Source: Cronobacter muytjensii ATCC 51329 (lineage in GTDB: Bacteria; Pseudomonadota; Gammaproteobacteria; Enterobacterales; Enterobacteriaceae). From it: DNA of 64,000 nt. How positions within the stretch are numbered: position 1 is the stretch's first letter; each line of letters opens with the position of its first letter. The position numbers and the translations under genes were made by a program. The notes beneath the pieces were generated by a model. That model was not told where the DNA came from. It searched no databases and worked only from the letters and a program-made list of their open reading frames with translations. The stretch is from assembly GCF_001277195.1 (NCBI RefSeq), contig NZ_CP012268.1, positions 4,216,001-4,280,000 of the forward strand. The letters are read 5' to 3'. Of this stretch, positions 33,706-43,043 are shown piece after piece.

Positions 33706-34701
33706 ATGGCGTTACTGAATGTAGATAAATTATCGGTGCACTTCGGCGACGAAGGCACCCCGTTCCGCGCCGTAGACCGCGTAAGCTACAGCGTGAACCA
33801 GGGCGAAGTGGTCGGCATTGTGGGGGAATCGGGCTCGGGCAAATCGGTCAGCTCGCTGGCTATCATGGGCCTTATCGATTTTCCTGGCCGCGTGATGGCG
33901 GACAAACTGGAATTCAACGGCCAGGATTTACAGCGTATCTCGGAAAAAGATCGCCGTAACCTGGTGGGCGCCGAAGTGGCGATGATCTTCCAGGATCCGA
34001 TGACCAGTCTGAACCCCTGCTACACCGTGGGTTTCCAGATTATGGAAGCGATCAAAGTGCACCAGGGCGGCAATAAAAAGACCCGCCGCCAGCGCGCGAT
34101 CGACTTGCTCAACCTGGTCGGCATTCCGGACCCGGCGTCGCGTCTTGACGTCTACCCGCACCAGCTGTCGGGCGGGATGAGCCAGCGCGTAATGATTGCG
34201 ATGGCGATCGCCTGTCGTCCGAAGCTGCTGATTGCCGATGAACCGACGACCGCGCTGGATGTAACTATCCAGGCGCAGATTATTGAACTGCTGCTGGAGC
34301 TTCAGCAAAAAGAGAACATGGCGCTGATCCTTATCACCCATGATCTCGCGCTGGTGGCCGAAGCGGCGCACAAAATCATCGTGATGTACGCAGGCCAGGT
34401 GGTGGAAACCGGCGAGGCGCGGGATATCTTCCGCGCGCCGCGCCACCCCTACACGCAGGCGCTGCTGCGCGCGCTACCGGAGTTCGCGCAGGATAAAGCG
34501 CGTCTGGCGTCGCTGCCGGGCGTGGTGCCGGGGAAATATGACCGTCCGACGGGCTGTTTGCTCAACCCGCGCTGCCCCTACGCCACCGAGCGCTGCCGCG
34601 CCGAAGAACCGGCGTTAAACCTGGTGGACAACGGCCGCCAGTCGAAATGCCACTATCCCCTCGATGATGCCGGGAGGCCAACCAATTATGAGCACGCATG
34701 A
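33706..34701 (+). CDS. dppD: Dipeptide ABC transporter ATPase DppD
   Basis: One of two ATPases of the dipeptide importer. 331 residues; Walker A GESGSGKSV (about 39-47), signature LSGGMSQRVMIAMAI, Walker B LLIADEPTTALD, and the C-terminal Cys-rich oligopeptide-ATPase tail CLLNPRCPYATERC that may hold an iron-sulfur cluster. The last residues (TNYEHA) differ from E. coli because the frame runs four residues further and overlaps the dppF start by 14 bases, giving translational coupling. Confidence 0.97.
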   Translation: MALLNVDKLSVHFGDEGTPFRAVDRVSYSVNQGEVVGIVGESGSGKSVSSLAIMGLIDFPGRVMADKLEFNGQDLQRISEKDRRNLVGAEVAMIFQDPMTSLNPCYTVGFQIMEAIKVHQGGNKKTRRQRAIDLLNLVGIPDPASRLDVYPHQLSGGMSQRVMIAMAIACRPKLLIADEPTTALDVTIQAQIIELLLELQQKENMALILITHDLALVAEAAHKIIVMYAGQVVETGEARDIFRAPRHPYTQALLRALPEFAQDKARLASLPGVVPGKYDRPTGCLLNPRCPYATERCRAEEPALNLVDNGRQSKCHYPLDDAGRPTNYEHA

Positions 34702-35701
34702 GGCCACCACGCAGCACCCGCTGTTGCAGGCTATCGACCTGAAAAAACACTACCCGGTGAAGAAGGGTTTCTTCGCGCCGGAACGTCTGGTGAAGGCGCT
34801 GGACGGCGTCTCCTTTACCCTTGAGCGCGGCAAAACGCTGGCGGTGGTGGGCGAGTCCGGCTGTGGGAAATCCACGCTCGGCCGTCTGCTGACGATGATA
34901 GAAACGCCGACCGGCGGCGAGCTTTACTATCAGGGCCAGGATCTGCTGAAACCCGACGAAACGGCGGAGAAACTGCGCCGCCAGAAAATCCAGATCGTGT
35001 TCCAGAACCCGTATGGCTCCCTGAATCCGCGTAAAAAAGTGGGGCAAATCCTTGAGGAGCCGCTGCTCATTAACAGCTCGCTCAGCAAAGAGGCGCGCCG
35101 CGAAAAAGCGCTGGCGATGATGGCGAAAGTCGGTCTCAAAACCGAGCATTACGACCGCTATCCGCATATGTTCTCCGGCGGCCAGCGTCAGCGTATCGCT
35201 ATCGCGCGCGGGCTGATGCTCGACCCGGATGTGGTGATAGCCGACGAACCGGTGTCGGCGCTTGATGTCTCGGTGCGCGCGCAGGTCCTGAACCTGATGA
35301 TGGATTTGCAGCAGGATCTGGGGCTCTCTTATGTGTTTATCTCCCACGATTTGTCGGTGGTGGAGCACATCGCCGATGAAGTGATGGTGATGTATCTGGG
35401 CCGCTGCGTGGAGAAGGGCACCAAAGACCAGATTTTCTCGAACCCGCGTCATCCGTACACCCAGGCGCTGCTCTCCGCGACGCCGCGCCTGAACCCGGAC
35501 GACCGCCGCGAGCGCATCAAGCTCACCGGCGAGCTGCCAAGCCCGCTGAATCCGCCGCCGGGGTGCGCCTTCAGCGCCCGTTGCCGCCGCCGTTTCGGGC
35601 CGTGCACGCAGATCCAGCCGCAGCTGAAGGAGTATAACGGTCAGTTAGTGGCCTGTTTCGCCGTCGATCAGGATGAAACCGGCGAGCCGCGCATTCCATA
35701 A
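34688..35701 (+). CDS. dppF: Dipeptide ABC transporter ATPase DppF
   Basis: Second ATPase, 337 residues: Walker A GESGCGKST, signature FSGGQRQRIAIARGL, Walker B VVIADEPVSALD, Cys-bearing tail GCAFSARCRRRFGPC. The ATG at 34688 is preferred because GGGAGG lies seven bases before it and E. coli DppF begins MSTQEATLQQP; an upstream in-frame ATG at 34664 lies inside dppD. Last gene of the operon, followed by a strong terminator. Confidence 0.97.
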   Translation: MSTHEATTQHPLLQAIDLKKHYPVKKGFFAPERLVKALDGVSFTLERGKTLAVVGESGCGKSTLGRLLTMIETPTGGELYYQGQDLLKPDETAEKLRRQKIQIVFQNPYGSLNPRKKVGQILEEPLLINSSLSKEARREKALAMMAKVGLKTEHYDRYPHMFSGGQRQRIAIARGLMLDPDVVIADEPVSALDVSVRAQVLNLMMDLQQDLGLSYVFISHDLSVVEHIADEVMVMYLGRCVEKGTKDQIFSNPRHPYTQALLSATPRLNPDDRRERIKLTGELPSPLNPPPGCAFSARCRRRFGPCTQIQPQLKEYNGQLVACFAVDQDETGEPRIP

Positions 35702-35713
35702 CCTACGCGCGAA

Positions 35714-35748
35714 ACAAAAAGCCGACGCAGAGCGTCGGCTTTTTTTAT
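35714..35748 (+). terminator. Terminator of the dpp operon
   Basis: AAAAAGCCGACGC-aga-GCGTCGGCTTTTTTT: eight-base GC-rich stem plus A/T pairs, 15 bases after dppF. Confidence 0.93.
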
Positions 35749-35861
35749 GGGTGTTATGGCAGGCCGTGGTGGATGCGCTTCGCGTGTCCCTGCGAATAAT
35801 ACCGGTAGCGTCGTTATAGGGCGGGTAAGCCTGCGCCCCCGCCACGCTCCACCACACCGGC

Positions 35862-37547
35862 TTACTGCGGGTACGGCACCCAATCGCCGCCGCTTAAGCG
35901 CACCCAGGGTTTCCCCTGATATTGCACCACCACGGCGTTAGCGTTCTCAGAGACCGGCGCGCTCTGCGGCAGATTACTGGTCAGCCCCTGCCAGTCCACG
36001 TTATCGGCCACAAAGTTTTTCCCATCCAGCATCCGCGTTACCAGTTCCGAAATCGCAAGGAAGCTGCTTGGCTGATCTATCTCAACCGCGGCGCCCTGAT
36101 GCGGGGCCTTCATGCCGATAAACTTGATGCCGACCGGCACGTGCGTGATAGCCGGGCTCGGGATATCGCGCAGGCCGGAAACCTGCATTTTATCACCCTG
36201 CAGCGCCGCGCCATGCTCCGGCACGATCACCACCATGACTTTGCGATTCTCTTTTTCGAGCTGCGTGAGGAACGCGTCCAGCTCGTCAAACAGCTTCTGC
36301 GCGCGCGCTTTGTAATCGGCGGTTTTGCTGTTGCCCGGATAGTGGTTGCCGTCATGCAGCGGCAGCAGGTTAAAGAACGTGGCGCTGCGATCGCCGCTGC
36401 CTTCGCCCTTCACGGTCTGCTGCCAGCGGTTAAGCACCGCCGCGTCGTCATACACCGGCGAGCCGTCGAACGACAGCAGATTCACCGGCAGCCCCGACTG
36501 ATCCATCAGCGGCTCCTGCATATTGCCGTTTTCGCGCACTTCTTTGAGGAAGTTACCGAACACGCCGTTATGGTCCATCATCAGGTGACGCTTGAAGCCG
36601 AGCTTCGCCAGGTTATCGAACAGGTAGCACTGCTCGCCGGCGGGCTGATACAGGTTTTTATGCGACGGCTGGCCGCAGCTGGCGCGCAGCAGACGGATAG
36701 CCGCCGGGCCGCTGTATGATGTGCCGGAGTTAAAGTTCTTAAACACGATATCGAAATGCGACCACAGCGGGTGCGACATCAGGCCGGCGGCCTCCACATC
36801 GGCCCACGCCAGCGAACAAATGTTAATGACCAGCAGATCAAACGGCTGGGCGTCGGCTGGCAGGCTCGCCGGGAACGTCGTCTGGCGTTTGGCCTCGCTG
36901 GCGTAGAAACTGTTCAGCCAGTCATTAATACTCTGTGAGCTTGCGGGGGCGGTTTGCAGCGGTATATCGCCCGCCACCAGGTTATTGGCGGTATTCGCCA
37001 CCGTCGGCGCCGCGCCGCCGCCCGTGGTCGTCACCGTTGCGGGCGCGGTGTTCCCGGCAGGCCATAGCGAGACGATCGGGCCGGTAATGGTCAGCACGTT
37101 AAGCCAGACCAAAATCGCCACCACAAATACCGTCACCCGCACCCACTGGGAGACAAACATCCAGGCGACCAGCAGTACAAAGGCGGCGCCTATCATCTGC
37201 CAGTTAATAAAGCGCGTCACCAGGTCCAGCACATAGTCGGTGCTAAAGCCCGCCACCTGCGAGCCCTGGCTCATAATGCTTTGCGGCCCCGGCAGCCAGG
37301 TGTCGTGCCAGAACAGGCCAATACCGACCGGAATGGCTATCCAGTGGCGCAGACGGTGCAGGCGCAGATTGGGGATCGGAAACAGCAGAAACGCCATAAA
37401 CACCAGGTTGGCGAGTGGATGAAAATTCAGGTAGCCCGTCCAGAGCAGGCCGAATTTCAGCAGGAAATAGTAGTTCCAGCCGGAAAGACCGCGCCAGTTT
37501 TGCCAGCCCGAGCGGGCAAGGGGAGCGGAGTGAACGTGATTAGTCAT
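35862..37547 (-). CDS. bcsG: Cellulose phosphoethanolamine transferase BcsG
   Basis: Inner-membrane, zinc-dependent enzyme that transfers phosphoethanolamine onto nascent cellulose. 561 residues: about four membrane helices in the first 165, a Thr/Gly/Ala linker (about 170-205), then an alkaline-phosphatase-like periplasmic domain with the nucleophile serine in SYSGPAAIRLLRASCGQ (about 270-290) and metal ligands in VPEHGAALQGD. Very close to E. coli BcsG (559 aa). The presence of bcsEFG marks a type II enterobacterial locus making modified cellulose. The start overlaps the bcsF end by eight bases. Confidence 0.95.
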   Translation of the reverse strand: MTNHVHSAPLARSGWQNWRGLSGWNYYFLLKFGLLWTGYLNFHPLANLVFMAFLLFPIPNLRLHRLRHWIAIPVGIGLFWHDTWLPGPQSIMSQGSQVAGFSTDYVLDLVTRFINWQMIGAAFVLLVAWMFVSQWVRVTVFVVAILVWLNVLTITGPIVSLWPAGNTAPATVTTTGGGAAPTVANTANNLVAGDIPLQTAPASSQSINDWLNSFYASEAKRQTTFPASLPADAQPFDLLVINICSLAWADVEAAGLMSHPLWSHFDIVFKNFNSGTSYSGPAAIRLLRASCGQPSHKNLYQPAGEQCYLFDNLAKLGFKRHLMMDHNGVFGNFLKEVRENGNMQEPLMDQSGLPVNLLSFDGSPVYDDAAVLNRWQQTVKGEGSGDRSATFFNLLPLHDGNHYPGNSKTADYKARAQKLFDELDAFLTQLEKENRKVMVVIVPEHGAALQGDKMQVSGLRDIPSPAITHVPVGIKFIGMKAPHQGAAVEIDQPSSFLAISELVTRMLDGKNFVADNVDWQGLTSNLPQSAPVSENANAVVVQYQGKPWVRLSGGDWVPYPQ

Positions 37548-37737
37548 GTTTTACATTAGCCTTGACGGTAGAGCGGCGGCGCAACGTACCAGCGGGTTTA
37601 ACAAAGCGGGGGCGAAACAGCAACGGGCGCAGCGTTTTCATCATACGCCGCTTACCCACGCACAGCGCATACCCCAAAGGAATGAACACCAGCGCGCACA
37701 GCGCAATAAGCTGAAGAATATCGCTAATCGACATCAT
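37540..37737 (-). CDS. bcsF: Cellulose biosynthesis membrane protein BcsF
   Basis: Small inner-membrane protein of 65 residues with one helix (ISDILQLIALCALVFIPLGYAL, about 4-25) and a basic cytoplasmic tail. In E. coli it links BcsE and BcsG in the secretion complex. Start ATG overlaps the bcsE stop as ATGA, and its end overlaps bcsG, so the three genes are translated together. Confidence 0.92.
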   Translation of the reverse strand: MMSISDILQLIALCALVFIPLGYALCVGKRRMMKTLRPLLFRPRFVKPAGTLRRRSTVKANVKHD

Positions 37738-39308
37738 AACGCGCGCTCCTGTGCCGGATCGTTAAGCAGCGTAATGGGCGTCGGCGTACGGCGTACGGGA
37801 GTTTTCGGCGCATCCGTAAGGATGGCGGCGGTCTGGCTCGCCTGACGCGTCATCGCAAGCGGCGCGGTCCACTGCTCCGGGCGCATCGCGCTCATCTGGA
37901 AAATCTCTGCGGCTATCTGCTTATCTTCGTGCCACACCATGCGGTTGGAAAACAGCTCGCTTATCGGCAGCGGGAAGATATGGCTCAGGGCGGTATCGAG
38001 ATCGGTTATCCGACAGAACGAGAGAAACAGCACCAGCCGGTTTTCACCGAGCGTGACGATATCGCCCATGCGCCCGGGGCGGCAGAGCGTTAACGCCTGT
38101 TCGACGCGAATGCCTGGCACCGGGCGCAGCGCCACCAGAATGCCTTTGTTGTCCTGCGGGATAAGTACGTTATTCATCAGCGCGCCGACGGCGTTGCAGA
38201 AAACGTCCCACGGCTGATAGCCGCGCATTTTCAGCGGCTGCATCGCCTCCAGCAGCGTATTCACATCTTCCGGCACAAAGCGGGTGAACTGTTGATTCTG
38301 CACGCTTTCGATAAGCGTCAGGCAGCGGGAGAGCGGCGCGTTCCACGGGATCACCATATTCGCGCCGCAGCCCAGCAGCAGTCGTTCATCGGTGGCGCGC
38401 ACGCTGGCTTTGTTCTCGCGCACGATAATTTTCAGCGCGCTGCCGCGCTGGCGGCGCAGCGCATGTACGTGACGCGCCAGTCCTTCAATCTGGTTGTTTT
38501 GGGTGAGCGAGAAGATAACCGTCGCGGCCTGGGCCTGGCGGGCCTCGTTAAACAGCGCGTCGTTGCTTTCAAACAACGTCCAGTTTTCGGAGAGCGGTGG
38601 CGCGCCTTCCAGCACGGCGATATGGCTCAGCACACGGCGTTCGTCGCTGCGCGATTGCAACGAGACTTCCTGACGCGGCACCAGCGCCAGACGGCCATTG
38701 GCGTACGTGACCTGCAACTGCTGACGCGCGCTCACGCCTTTATCGTTAAACCAGAACGCCACATCATACAGCCAGGCATCGCCCTGATAGCGCAGCGTGG
38801 CGAGGCCGGAAAGGTGCTGGTATTCGCTCATTAACATTGACGTTTGCCGATCGGCCTGCGCGCCGGAATTAATAATCAGCAATGTGCAGCGCTGTTCTTG
38901 TGCCCAGCTTTGGCTTTTTCTTATCCAGGCTTTAATATGAGCGGGCGCGACACCCTGCCAGGCGTTTTCCGCGCACAGCAGGACGATAAAATAGTTTTCC
39001 GGTTCAAAACTGCAAAGCAGATCGTGATGCAGATGATGAAATGCATCCTGACTATTCGGCATGGTAAACAGACGTACTTCATCCGGGCCTGCCGGCGCGG
39101 GAGGAAGCGGAGAAATAAGGGTTTCCGGCGCGGCGCTCATGGTAATGACAGCCACTTTCGTTTGCGGCGCTTGTGCCTGAAGTGTTTGATTAACGAACAA
39201 TATTGCGTCGCTATAGCGGTCGCAATTTATCCATCCCAGCCCGCCTGCCGAAATATGGCGCAGCTCATCCCATAGCGAATCAATGCCAATTGAAAAAACA
39301 AGAGCCAT
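37734..39308 (-). CDS. bcsE: c-di-GMP-binding cellulose regulator BcsE
   Basis: Cytoplasmic c-di-GMP receptor needed for full cellulose synthesis; it binds BcsR/BcsQ and BcsF. 524 residues: N-terminal domain, a degenerate receiver-like middle (QLQVTYANGRLALV...VLEGAPPLSE), and a C-terminal GGDEF-like domain whose I-site motif is RMGD in LCRPGRMGDIVTLG (about 410), equal to the RxGD site of E. coli. ATG at 39308 (MALVFSIGIDSLWDELRH) has GAGGG five bases upstream and fits the family; a TTG at 39326 is less likely. Divergent from bcsR. Confidence 0.93.
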   Translation of the reverse strand: MALVFSIGIDSLWDELRHISAGGLGWINCDRYSDAILFVNQTLQAQAPQTKVAVITMSAAPETLISPLPPAPAGPDEVRLFTMPNSQDAFHHLHHDLLCSFEPENYFIVLLCAENAWQGVAPAHIKAWIRKSQSWAQEQRCTLLIINSGAQADRQTSMLMSEYQHLSGLATLRYQGDAWLYDVAFWFNDKGVSARQQLQVTYANGRLALVPRQEVSLQSRSDERRVLSHIAVLEGAPPLSENWTLFESNDALFNEARQAQAATVIFSLTQNNQIEGLARHVHALRRQRGSALKIIVRENKASVRATDERLLLGCGANMVIPWNAPLSRCLTLIESVQNQQFTRFVPEDVNTLLEAMQPLKMRGYQPWDVFCNAVGALMNNVLIPQDNKGILVALRPVPGIRVEQALTLCRPGRMGDIVTLGENRLVLFLSFCRITDLDTALSHIFPLPISELFSNRMVWHEDKQIAAEIFQMSAMRPEQWTAPLAMTRQASQTAAILTDAPKTPVRRTPTPITLLNDPAQERAL

Positions 39309-39480
39309 GGCGCCCTCAATATACAAAGAGTATGACTGTCAGTTTACTAGCGAAAGCCAGGAAATAAACCTAACATTGAAATTAAAGAACATGATCATTA
39401 GCATGCAAACCGGGACTGCGCAGATTCTTTGTTATCGTTTGCTGGCTTTAGTGATATTGCTCTAAGGAAAAACAGAATAT

Positions 39481-39687
39481 ATGCCTGAGAATGACGCTAA
39501 GGCCGCACGCCAGCCCGATCATGGCTATACCTTTCAGAACGATTTCGAAGCACTCAGCCGGGTGTTTTCACTTCCAGATTTCGACTACACCGACATTTCT
39601 CAACGTGAACAACTCGCGACGGCGATTGCGCGCTGGCCGCTGCTGGCGGAATTAGCGCGTCGTGATTCAGGAGCGCAAGAAGGATGA
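39481..39687 (+). CDS. bcsR: Cellulose biosynthesis protein BcsR
   Basis: Small protein of 68 residues that forms a complex with BcsQ and stabilises the synthase; first gene of the bcsRQABZC operon. The conserved core YTFQNDFEALSRVFSLPDFDYTDISQREQLATAI.RWPLLAELA matches E. coli YhjR/BcsR. AAGGAA lies 12 bases before the ATG at 39481. The stop overlaps the bcsQ ATG as ATGA. Confidence 0.92.
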   Translation: MPENDAKAARQPDHGYTFQNDFEALSRVFSLPDFDYTDISQREQLATAIARWPLLAELARRDSGAQEG

Positions 39688-40418
39688 CCGTTCTGGCATT
39701 ACAGGGCGTGCGGGGCGGCGTGGGCACTACCTCTTTAACGGCGGCGCTCGGTTGGGCGTTGCATCAGCTCGGCGAATCGGTGCTGGTGATTGACGCCTCG
39801 CCGGACAACCTGCTGCGCCTCGCGTTTAATATCGATTTCGACCACGCCGACGGCTGGGCGCGCGCGCTGCTGGACGGCAAAGCCTGGCAGTCCACCGCCT
39901 GGCGTTACGCGCCGGGGCTGGATGTACTGCCGTATGGCTCGCTGCGTCAGGCGGAATGGGAAAACAGCGGCGCGCTGACGGCGTCGCTCGGCGTTTTCGC
40001 CAACCACCTTCAGCATCTCAAGGCGAGCGGCCACTGGCGCTGGATATTGCTCGATCTGCCGTGCGGTTTCGACGCTGTCACCCGCAGTCTGTTGCAGGTC
40101 GCCGACCGCACGCTCTGCGTGGTCCAGCCTGACGCCAACTGCCACGCGCGCCTGCATCAGCAGGCGCTGCCCAAGGGCGGCGATCTGCTGGCAAACTTTC
40201 GGTTGATTTCAAGCCAGGTGCAGAACGACATCTGGCAGCTCTGGCTGCAGACGCAGCGTAATCTGGTGCCGGTCGCGATTCACCGCGACGAGGCGATGAT
40301 GGAGAGCTTCGCCGCTAAACAGCCGGTGGGCGAATACCGCCCGGATTCGCTGGTGGCGGAAGAGATAGTCACGCTGGCGAACTGGTGTCTGCTGCATTAC
40401 GGGAGAGAAAGGGCATGA
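39684..40418 (+). CDS. bcsQ: Cellulose synthase-associated SIMIBI ATPase BcsQ
   Basis: MinD/ParA-like ATPase of 244 residues that, with BcsR, localises and activates the cellulose secretion system. The deviant Walker A reads GVRGGVGTTSLTAAL (about 8-22), and LLDLPCGFD is the Walker B-like strand. In E. coli K-12 the gene is broken by an early stop codon; here it is fully open from ATG. Coupled at both ends: ATGA with bcsR and with bcsA. Confidence 0.95.
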   Translation: MTVLALQGVRGGVGTTSLTAALGWALHQLGESVLVIDASPDNLLRLAFNIDFDHADGWARALLDGKAWQSTAWRYAPGLDVLPYGSLRQAEWENSGALTASLGVFANHLQHLKASGHWRWILLDLPCGFDAVTRSLLQVADRTLCVVQPDANCHARLHQQALPKGGDLLANFRLISSQVQNDIWQLWLQTQRNLVPVAIHRDEAMMESFAAKQPVGEYRPDSLVAEEIVTLANWCLLHYGRERA

Positions 40419-43033
40419 TAAGCATCTCCGCCCTGCTGCTCGCGCCGCCGGCCCGCGCGCGGCTGCGCGAGCGTTATCTCACTTACCGCGGCAACGGCGC
40501 GCCGCCTTTCAGCGCGGCGCTGGGCTGCATGTGGCTGACGCTCGCCTGGCTGCTGCTGCCGCTGGAAAATCCGCACTGGCAGGCGATCCGCGTCCGGCAC
40601 GGGCTGCTGTTTCCCCATATCAACCCCGACCGTCCGCGTCCGCTGGATATCGTGCGTTATCTGTTACAAGGGCTGTGGCTGCTGACGCTCCAGCCCTGGC
40701 GTGCCGTGGCCGCGCCGCGCTGGCGGGCGGTCTCGAAGCTTCAACTCTGGCGCGAGCGTTTTAACCTCTGGCTGGAAACGCTCCCGCAGCGTTTTAGCGA
40801 TGAGACCCACCATCTTAACGAGGAGAAAGAGCTGGGCCATATCAACGAGCGCCTGCGGCGCGTCGTGCTGGGTGTGGTTATCTTTTTCTCGCTGGTGCTG
40901 GCCATTCTCTGTGTGACGCAGCCGTTTAACCCGCTGTCGCAGTTTATTTTCCTGATGCTGCTCTGGGGCGTGGCGATGCTGGTGCGCCGTCTGCCGGGCC
41001 GTTTCTCGGCGCTGATGCTGATTGTGTTGTCGCTTACCGTCTCCTGCCGCTATATCTGGTGGCGTTACACCTCCACGCTGAACTGGAACGATCCGGTAAG
41101 CCTGGTGTGCGGGCTGGTGCTGCTGGTGGCGGAAACTTACGCGTGGGTGGTGCTGGTGCTCGGCTACTTCCAGGTTATCTGGCCGCTCAACCGCCAGCCG
41201 GTGCCGCTGCCGAAAGATCTTAAAGAGTGGCCGTCGGTCGATATTTTCGTGCCGACCTATAACGAAGATCTGCACGTGGTGAAGAACACGATTTACGCCT
41301 CGCTCGGCATTGACTGGCCGAAAGATAAGCTGACTATCTGGATCCTCGACGACGGCGGCCGCGAAGAGTTTCGTCGCTTTGCTGAATCGGTAGGCGTGCA
41401 GTATGTCGCCCGCACGACGCATGAGCACGCCAAAGCGGGCAACATCAACAACGCGCTGAAGCTTGCGAAGGGCGATTTTGTCTCGATTTTCGACTGCGAC
41501 CACGTGCCGACGCGCTCGTTCCTGCAAATGACGCTCGGCTGGTTCCTGAAAGACAAAAAACTCGCGATGATGCAGACGCCGCACCACTTCTTCTCACCGG
41601 ACCCGTTCGAGCGCAACCTCGGGCGTTTTCGTAAAACGCCGAATGAAGGCACGCTGTTCTACGGCCTGGTGCAGGACGGCAACGACATGTGGGATGCGAC
41701 CTTTTTCTGCGGCTCCTGCGCCGTGATCCGCCGTGGCCCGCTTGATGAGATCGGGGGCATCGCGGTCGAAACGGTGACCGAAGACGCCCACACCTCGCTG
41801 CGCCTGCACCGGCGCGGCTACACCTCCGCCTACATGCGTATTCCGCAGGCGGCGGGGCTTGCGACAGAAAGCCTCTCGGCGCATATCGGCCAGCGTATCC
41901 GCTGGGCGCGCGGCATGGTGCAGATTTTCCGTCTCGACAATCCGCTGTTCGGCAAAGGGCTGAAGCTTGGGCAGCGTCTGTGCTACGTCAACGCGATGCT
42001 GCACTTCCTCTCTGGCGTGCCGCGGCTTATCTTCCTGACCGCGCCGCTGGCGTTCCTGCTGCTGCATGCTTACATCATCTACGCCCCGGCGCTGATGATA
42101 GCGCTGTTCGTACTGCCGCATATGGCGCACGCGAGCCTCACCAACTCCAAAATCCAGGGCAAATACCGCCACTCGTTCTGGAGCGAAATCTACGAAACGG
42201 TACTCGCCTGGTATATTACGCGGCCCACGATGGTGGCGCTCTTCAACCCGCACAAAGGGAAGTTCAACGTCACCGCCAAAGGCGGCCTGGTGGAAGAAGA
42301 GTATGTCGACTGGGTGATTTCGCGCCCGTATCTGATGCTGGTGCTGATTAACCTGTTCGGCATCCTGGTCGGCATCTGGCGCTACTTCTACGGCCCGGCG
42401 AATGAAATGCTCACCGTGGTAGTCAGTATCGTCTGGGTCTTCTATAACCTGATTATTCTCGGCGGCGCGGTGGCGGTGTCAGTGGAGAGCAAACAGGTGC
42501 GACGCTCTCATCGCGTGGAGATGGTGATGCCAGCGGCAATCGCCCGCGAAGACGGCCATCTGTTCTCTTGTACGGTGCAGGACTACTCTGACGGTGGCCT
42601 CGGCATCAAAGTCCACGGCGGCGCGCAGCTCCTGCAGGGCCAGAAAGTGAACCTGCTGATGAACCGCGGCGCGCAGGAGTATGTCTTCCCGGCGAAAGTC
42701 GTGCGCGTCTTTGGCGATGAAGTGGGCCTGAATCTCGACGGCCTGACCACCCGCCAGCATATCGATTTCGTCCAGTGCACCTTTGCGCGCGCCGATACCT
42801 GGGCGCTCTGGCAGGACAGCTTCCCGGAAGACAAACCGCTGGAAAGCATGCTCGATATCCTCAAGCTCGGCTTCCGGGGCTATCGACACCTGGCGGAGTT
42901 CGCGCCAGCGTCATTAAAAATTGTCTTTCGCACCCTTACCACGCTGGTTTCCTGGATAGTGTCGTTTATCCCCCGTCGTCCGGAGCGGACGTCGTTGGGG
43001 GAGCGTGCGCTCCCGGTTATGGCTCAACAATGA
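40415..43033 (+). CDS. bcsA: Cellulose synthase catalytic subunit (UDP-forming) BcsA
   Basis: Processive inner-membrane glycosyltransferase (GT2) that polymerises glucose from UDP-glucose and extrudes it; activated by c-di-GMP. 872 residues, as in E. coli. Family motifs: VPTYNED (about 275), DCDH (DxD, about 360), TED (about 454, catalytic base), QRIRW (about 491). The C-terminal PilZ domain holds RRSHR (about 695-699) and DYSDGG (about 722), the c-di-GMP site. ATG at 40415 overlaps the bcsQ stop as ATGA; an upstream ATG at 40385 lies in bcsQ. Confidence 0.98.
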   Translation: MISISALLLAPPARARLRERYLTYRGNGAPPFSAALGCMWLTLAWLLLPLENPHWQAIRVRHGLLFPHINPDRPRPLDIVRYLLQGLWLLTLQPWRAVAAPRWRAVSKLQLWRERFNLWLETLPQRFSDETHHLNEEKELGHINERLRRVVLGVVIFFSLVLAILCVTQPFNPLSQFIFLMLLWGVAMLVRRLPGRFSALMLIVLSLTVSCRYIWWRYTSTLNWNDPVSLVCGLVLLVAETYAWVVLVLGYFQVIWPLNRQPVPLPKDLKEWPSVDIFVPTYNEDLHVVKNTIYASLGIDWPKDKLTIWILDDGGREEFRRFAESVGVQYVARTTHEHAKAGNINNALKLAKGDFVSIFDCDHVPTRSFLQMTLGWFLKDKKLAMMQTPHHFFSPDPFERNLGRFRKTPNEGTLFYGLVQDGNDMWDATFFCGSCAVIRRGPLDEIGGIAVETVTEDAHTSLRLHRRGYTSAYMRIPQAAGLATESLSAHIGQRIRWARGMVQIFRLDNPLFGKGLKLGQRLCYVNAMLHFLSGVPRLIFLTAPLAFLLLHAYIIYAPALMIALFVLPHMAHASLTNSKIQGKYRHSFWSEIYETVLAWYITRPTMVALFNPHKGKFNVTAKGGLVEEEYVDWVISRPYLMLVLINLFGILVGIWRYFYGPANEMLTVVVSIVWVFYNLIILGGAVAVSVESKQVRRSHRVEMVMPAAIAREDGHLFSCTVQDYSDGGLGIKVHGGAQLLQGQKVNLLMNRGAQEYVFPAKVVRVFGDEVGLNLDGLTTRQHIDFVQCTFARADTWALWQDSFPEDKPLESMLDILKLGFRGYRHLAEFAPASLKIVFRTLTTLVSWIVSFIPRRPERTSLGERALPVMAQQ

Positions 43034-43043
43034 TGAATACGCG

